DNA from: Sulfurovum sp.
Lineage (GTDB): Bacteria; Campylobacterota; Campylobacteria; Campylobacterales; Sulfurovaceae
Reading direction: 5' to 3'
Assembly (NCBI GenBank): GCA_027038155.1
Contig: JALVXW010000215.1
Span: forward strand, 1 to 9,326
DNA length: 9,326 nt
Each line of letters begins with the position of its first letter. Position 1 is the stretch's first letter. Both the position numbers and the translations under genes were made by a program. This document shows positions 6,290-9,326 of the stretch, in pieces. Below the pieces are notes generated by a model. That model had not been told where the DNA came from, did not search any database, and saw only the letters and a list, made by a program, of their open reading frames with translations.

Positions 6290-7993
6290 ATGAGACAGAT
6301 GTCTGGTGCACAAATGGTGTGTGAAGCGATTATCGCTGAGGGTGTAAAGACTGTATTTGGTTACCCTGGTGGAGCTATCATGCACGTGTATGATGAGATA
6401 TATAAGCAAAAAGGTTTTGAGCATATCTTGAACCGTCATGAGCAGGCAGCAGTACATGCGGCTGATGGCTATGCAAGAGCCACAGGTGAAGTAGGGGTGG
6501 CGATGGTCACCTCTGGACCTGGATTTACCAATGCAGTTACAGGACTTGCAACTGCTTATATGGACTCTATTCCTCTTGTTGTTGTCTCTGGGCAGGTGCC
6601 ACTCTCACTGATAGGAACAGATGGGTTTCAGGAGATAGATGCAGTAGGTATCTCTCGTCCATGCACAAAGCATAACTTTTTGGTGCGAACACTTGAAGAG
6701 CTTCCACGGATATTTAAAGAAGCATTCTATATTGCACGTTCAGGACGTCCAGGACCTGTACTTGTAGATGTTCCTAAAGATATTACTGTGGATATTGGTA
6801 CGTTTGTCTATCCTGATTCTGTTAATATTCCTAGTTATAAGCCGACATATAAAGGAAATAAACGCCAGATAGAAAAAGCGGTTGAAGCGATTAAGTCTGC
6901 AAAAAAACCTTTGCTTTATATCGGTGGGGGTGTTGTACTTTCAAATGCGTATAAACTCGTAAGAGAATTGGCAGCAAAAACACAAATTCCTGCGGTGGAG
7001 ACACTGATGGCCAGAGGTGTTATGGGGGCTAAAAATCCACTCCTTCTTGGGATGCTTGGTATGCATGGAAACTATGCATCCAATATGGCAATGAGCGAGA
7101 CAGATCTGGTTATCTCTTTGGGAGCCAGATTTGATGACAGGGTAACGGGTAAGCTTTCGGAATTTGCAAAATATGCAGATATTATTCATGTGGACATTGA
7201 TGCAGCAAACATCGGTAAACTTGTAGATGTTGACTATCCGATAGTGGGCGATATTACAGAGGTGCTTAAAGCAATGTTGCCACAGCTTGATGGGGTAGAT
7301 GCGAACCGTTATAAAGCCTGGAGAGATGTTTTAAATCGTTATAGCGAACTTCATCCGCAATCATATATAGATTCAGATGAGGTCATTAAGCCACAATGGG
7401 CAATAGAACGTATCGGTGAGCTTGTTGGTAAAGATGCTATTATCACTTCAGATGTTGGACAGCACCAGATGTGGGCTGCCCAGCATTACCCGTTTGATAG
7501 ACCACGCCAGTGGATAAATTCTGGTGGATTGGGAACCATGGGATTTGGTTTTCCTGCTGCAATAGGAGCAAAAAGAGCATATCCAGACAAGACAGTTATA
7601 AATATAACAGGAGATGGTTCTATACTTATGAATATGCAAGAGCTGGTAACTGCTGCTGAGTACAGGACTCCTGTAGTTAATGTCATTTTGAATAACCACT
7701 TTCTTGGTATGGTTCGTCAATGGCAGACATTTTTCTATGAGAAGCGTTATTCGGAGACAGATTTAAGTTTTCAGCCAAACTTTAAGGCACTTGCTGAGGC
7801 ATGTGGCGGCATAGGTTATGATGTTACAACCAAATCGGAGTTTGATGCCGCACTCAAAGATGCGATTAGGCAAGATAAAGTCTGTTTTATGAATGTTGCC
7901 GTCAATCGTTTTGAAAATGTACTTCCTATGGTACCAGCAGGTGGAGCTCTTTTTAATATGATGTTGCCGCAAACTATAGAAGGAGATGCATAA
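6290..7993 (+). CDS. ilvB: Acetolactate synthase, large (catalytic) subunit
   Basis: This 567-residue protein has the usual length for AHAS catalytic subunits. It condenses two pyruvates to 2-acetolactate, or pyruvate with 2-ketobutyrate to 2-aceto-2-hydroxybutyrate, the first shared step to valine, leucine and isoleucine. It uses thiamine diphosphate, Mg2+ and FAD. Visible signatures are GYPGGAIMHVYDE at the start, the cofactor-activating glutamate E51 in RHEQAAVHAADGYARA, the GTDGFQE segment and RPGPVLVDVPKD. The central FAD-binding domain contains LGARFDDRVTGK. The C-terminal ThDP/Mg motif is GDG at 441-443, ending in LNNHFLGMVRQWQ. The TAA at 7991-7993 is followed after 1 nt by the small-subunit start, so the two are cotranscribed and probably translationally coupled. 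Campylobacter calls the same gene ilvI; the choice of symbol is convention. Nothing looks truncated or unusual. Confidence 0.97.
   Translation: MRQMSGAQMVCEAIIAEGVKTVFGYPGGAIMHVYDEIYKQKGFEHILNRHEQAAVHAADGYARATGEVGVAMVTSGPGFTNAVTGLATAYMDSIPLVVVSGQVPLSLIGTDGFQEIDAVGISRPCTKHNFLVRTLEELPRIFKEAFYIARSGRPGPVLVDVPKDITVDIGTFVYPDSVNIPSYKPTYKGNKRQIEKAVEAIKSAKKPLLYIGGGVVLSNAYKLVRELAAKTQIPAVETLMARGVMGAKNPLLLGMLGMHGNYASNMAMSETDLVISLGARFDDRVTGKLSEFAKYADIIHVDIDAANIGKLVDVDYPIVGDITEVLKAMLPQLDGVDANRYKAWRDVLNRYSELHPQSYIDSDEVIKPQWAIERIGELVGKDAIITSDVGQHQMWAAQHYPFDRPRQWINSGGLGTMGFGFPAAIGAKRAYPDKTVINITGDGSILMNMQELVTAAEYRTPVVNVILNNHFLGMVRQWQTFFYEKRYSETDLSFQPNFKALAEACGGIGYDVTTKSEFDAALKDAIRQDKVCFMNVAVNRFENVLPMVPAGGALFNMMLPQTIEGDA
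7980..7985 (+). promoter_or_regulatory. Shine-Dalgarno AAGGAG inside the large-subunit gene that sets the start at 7995
   Basis: AAGGAG lies within the final codons of the large-subunit gene, 9 nt before ATG 7995. The alternative in-frame ATG at 7986 touches the site directly and is too close to be used. Confidence 0.7.
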
Positions 7994-7994
7994 G

Positions 7995-8474
7995 ATGCCA
8001 AATATTTTAAATGAAAGACGTGTTATCTCTGTGATTGTTTTAAATGAAAGCTCTGTACTCTCTCGCATTACTTCACTCTTTGCTGCACGTGGGTACAATA
8101 TAGAGTCTTTGACTGTGGCACCTATCCCAAATAGTGATATGTCGCATATTACAATTGCTACAAATGGTTCTACAAAGTTAATGGAGCAGATTACCAAACA
8201 GCTTCATAAACTCATTCCTGTCTATAAAGTGATAGAGCATGAAGAGATGGTAGAAAAAGAGATGGTATTGGCGAAGTTTCCTATTGCCGAAAACCTAGCA
8301 GACATCTCTGTACTCTCAGCTGCTTACAATGGGGGTGTTGTTAATGTGGGTGAAGAGATGATAATAGTTATGGTTGCCGATGAGCCAAAACGTATTAAGC
8401 ACTTTATAGAAGCAGCACAGCGTTATAACCCTTGTGAGGTTGTACGTGGTGGTGTGGTAGCTATCGAAAGATAG
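7995..8474 (+). CDS. ilvN: Acetolactate synthase, small (regulatory) subunit
   Basis: This 159-residue protein is typical in length for the long-type small subunit (IlvH-like, compared with the ~96-residue E. coli IlvN). It stimulates the catalytic subunit and gives feedback inhibition by valine. The N-terminal ACT domain spans about residues 5-78, with VLNESSVLSRITSLFAARGYNIESL carried as NESSVLSRIT followed by AARGYNIESLTVAP, the region forming the effector site in the family. The C-terminal domain (about 80-159) includes EKEMVLAKFP and ends in PCEVVRGGVVAIER. The start is 1 nt after the large-subunit stop. The gene ends only 3 nt before a palindromic repeat that separates it from lpxD. The symbol ilvH is equally valid and is the one used in Campylobacter. 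Confidence 0.95.
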   Translation: MPNILNERRVISVIVLNESSVLSRITSLFAARGYNIESLTVAPIPNSDMSHITIATNGSTKLMEQITKQLHKLIPVYKVIEHEEMVEKEMVLAKFPIAENLADISVLSAAYNGGVVNVGEEMIIVMVADEPKRIKHFIEAAQRYNPCEVVRGGVVAIER

Positions 8475-8477
8475 ACG

Positions 8478-8541
8478 GTAGGGTGGGCATTCTTGCCCAC
8501 CAATGATTAGATATTACGGTAGGCAGGAATGCCCACCCTAC
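8478..8541. repeat. GC-rich inverted repeat (REP/MITE-like) between ilvN and lpxD
   Basis: Two 24-nt arms, 8478-8501 and 8518-8541, are inverted copies matching at 22 of 24 positions, including a perfect 15-bp block (GTAGGGTGGGCATTC at 8478-8492 and its complement at 8527-8541). A 16-nt AT-rich spacer separates them. Each arm is also self-complementary: GGTGGGCA/TGCCCACC with a TTCT loop (8482-8501), and GGTAGGCA/TGCCCACC with one mismatch (8518-8537). ACGGTAGG is additionally repeated directly at 8475 and 8516. Its G/C content is far above the surroundings. It begins 3 nt after the ilvN stop and ends 2 nt before the AGGA of lpxD. There is no T-run, so it does not look like an intrinsic terminator. 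Its form recalls short dispersed palindromic repeats of many bacteria; that it is dispersed in this genome is inference. Confidence 0.8.
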
Positions 8542-8553
8542 ACAGGAAAGACA

Positions 8554-9326
8554 ATGACCTATAAACTTTCTCAAATAACAAAAGAACTAAATATAGATTT
8601 TAATGGTAATGACATTAAGATAGATGGCATACATACGCTCAAAGAGGCTACATTATCTCAACTCTCATTTTTTACAGATGAGAAGTATGCTTCAGAGCTT
8701 TCAGATACTAAAGCAGGTGCAGTCTTTATAGATAAAAAATATGCAAAATTATTGCCAGAGACTACCATAGCACTAATCACTGATGAGGCTTATTTACAGC
8801 TTGCCTACGCATCTAAATTTTTTGCACATAAAATATTTACTGATAGTAGAGAACCAAATATTGGTAAAGATTGTGATATAGCCAAGGGTGTAAGTTTTGG
8901 TAAAGGTGTAACTATTGGCGATAATGTAACCATTATGGCAGGGTGTTATGTGGGAGACAATACTGTTATAGGTAACAATACGCTACTTCATCCAAATGTA
9001 ACTATATACCATGGTAGTCAAATAGGTAGTGATTGTATTATCCACTCTGGAACAGTTATAGGGTGTGACGGGTATGGCTTTGCCCATACTAAGCAGGGTG
9101 AGCATGTAAAAATCTATCAAAATGGTAATGTGGTGATAGAGGACCATGTTGAGATAGGAGCAAACTGTACCATAGACAGAGCAGTCTTTGGTAGTACTAT
9201 AATTCGCAAAGGTACAAAACTTGACAACCTGATACAAATTGCTCATAATTGTGATATAGGTGAGCATTCTCTTATGGCTGCTCAGGTAGGGTTGGCAGGC
9301 TCTAGCATACTTGGACGTAATGTTGT
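8554..9326 (+). CDS. lpxD: UDP-3-O-acylglucosamine N-acyltransferase LpxD (3' end outside window)
   Basis: The frame is open from ATG 8554 to the last base without a stop, giving 257 residues. Family members are usually about 315-340 residues, so a C-terminal segment is missing. LpxD transfers a 3-hydroxyacyl chain from acyl-ACP to the 2-amino group of UDP-3-O-acyl-glucosamine, the third step of lipid A synthesis, in the cytoplasm. Residues 1-100 form the N-terminal nucleotide-binding domain (SFFTDEKY, KAGAVFID). From about 101 the left-handed beta-helix hexapeptide repeats begin (IGKDCDIAKGVSFGKGVTIG and onward). Signature segments are IGCDGYGFA, VEIGANCTIDRAVFG and LIQIAHNCDIG; H231 in the last matches the catalytic histidine (H239 of E. 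coli). AGGA at 8544-8547 is 6 nt before the ATG. It follows the acetolactate synthase genes as in Campylobacter, separated here by the palindromic repeat. Confidence 0.95.
   Translation, partial: MTYKLSQITKELNIDFNGNDIKIDGIHTLKEATLSQLSFFTDEKYASELSDTKAGAVFIDKKYAKLLPETTIALITDEAYLQLAYASKFFAHKIFTDSREPNIGKDCDIAKGVSFGKGVTIGDNVTIMAGCYVGDNTVIGNNTLLHPNVTIYHGSQIGSDCIIHSGTVIGCDGYGFAHTKQGEHVKIYQNGNVVIEDHVEIGANCTIDRAVFGSTIIRKGTKLDNLIQIAHNCDIGEHSLMAAQVGLAGSSILGRNV

Noticed and set aside
7763..8197. Minus-strand open frame of 144 codons across the ilvB-ilvN junction
   Set aside because: It is antisense to two certain genes, has no plausible ribosome site, and its translation resembles no family I recognise. 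It is a shadow of the coding strand.
8478..8541. CRISPR-like or classical terminator interpretation of the palindrome
   Set aside because: There are only two copies, in inverted rather than direct orientation, with no spacer series, and no T-tract follows either stem.

Overview
The window is AT-rich and densely packed, with every convincing gene on the + strand. It looks like chromosomal DNA of a Campylobacterota (epsilonproteobacterial) species, perhaps a Sulfurovum/Sulfurimonas-like marine or sulfidic-habitat member. The reasons are the acetolactate synthase large subunit - small subunit - lpxD gene order (also known from Campylobacter), promoters with a clear TATAAT box but no obvious -35 element, and the style of the proteins. 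The assignment is inference, not a database match.

Layout: (1) 1-477, the C-terminal half of a Ppx/GppA-family phosphatase. (2) 478-655, an intergenic region with a degenerate tandem direct repeat and a good -10 box. (3) 656-6182, a four-gene unit with gaps of only 10-14 bp: three consecutive secreted proteins of about 260-275 residues, then a 1022-residue membrane-bound hybrid histidine kinase. The first two small proteins each carry two copies of the PilJ N-terminal/NarX P-box-like motif (AGxQRMLSQR); the third is a diverged paralogue. (4) 6183-6289, a short intergenic region with a candidate promoter. (5) 6290-8474, the two acetolactate synthase subunits for branched-chain amino acid synthesis. 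(6) 8478-8541, a GC-rich palindromic repeat. (7) 8554 to the window end, the start of lpxD (lipid A synthesis), cut by the window edge.

The part most worth attention is the 656-6182 unit. My reading is a signalling module in which soluble periplasmic proteins, built like the ligand-binding part of NarX/PilJ receptors but without any transmitter, are made together with a kinase whose own periplasmic domain looks NIT-like. The stand-alone proteins may bind a small anion such as nitrate or nitrite and present it to the kinase, or compete for it. The kinase carries one intact receiver between two degenerate ones and a cysteine-rich tail. Neither an Hpt protein nor a separate response regulator is encoded here, so the output is unknown. 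The biosynthetic genes downstream are ordinary housekeeping genes.
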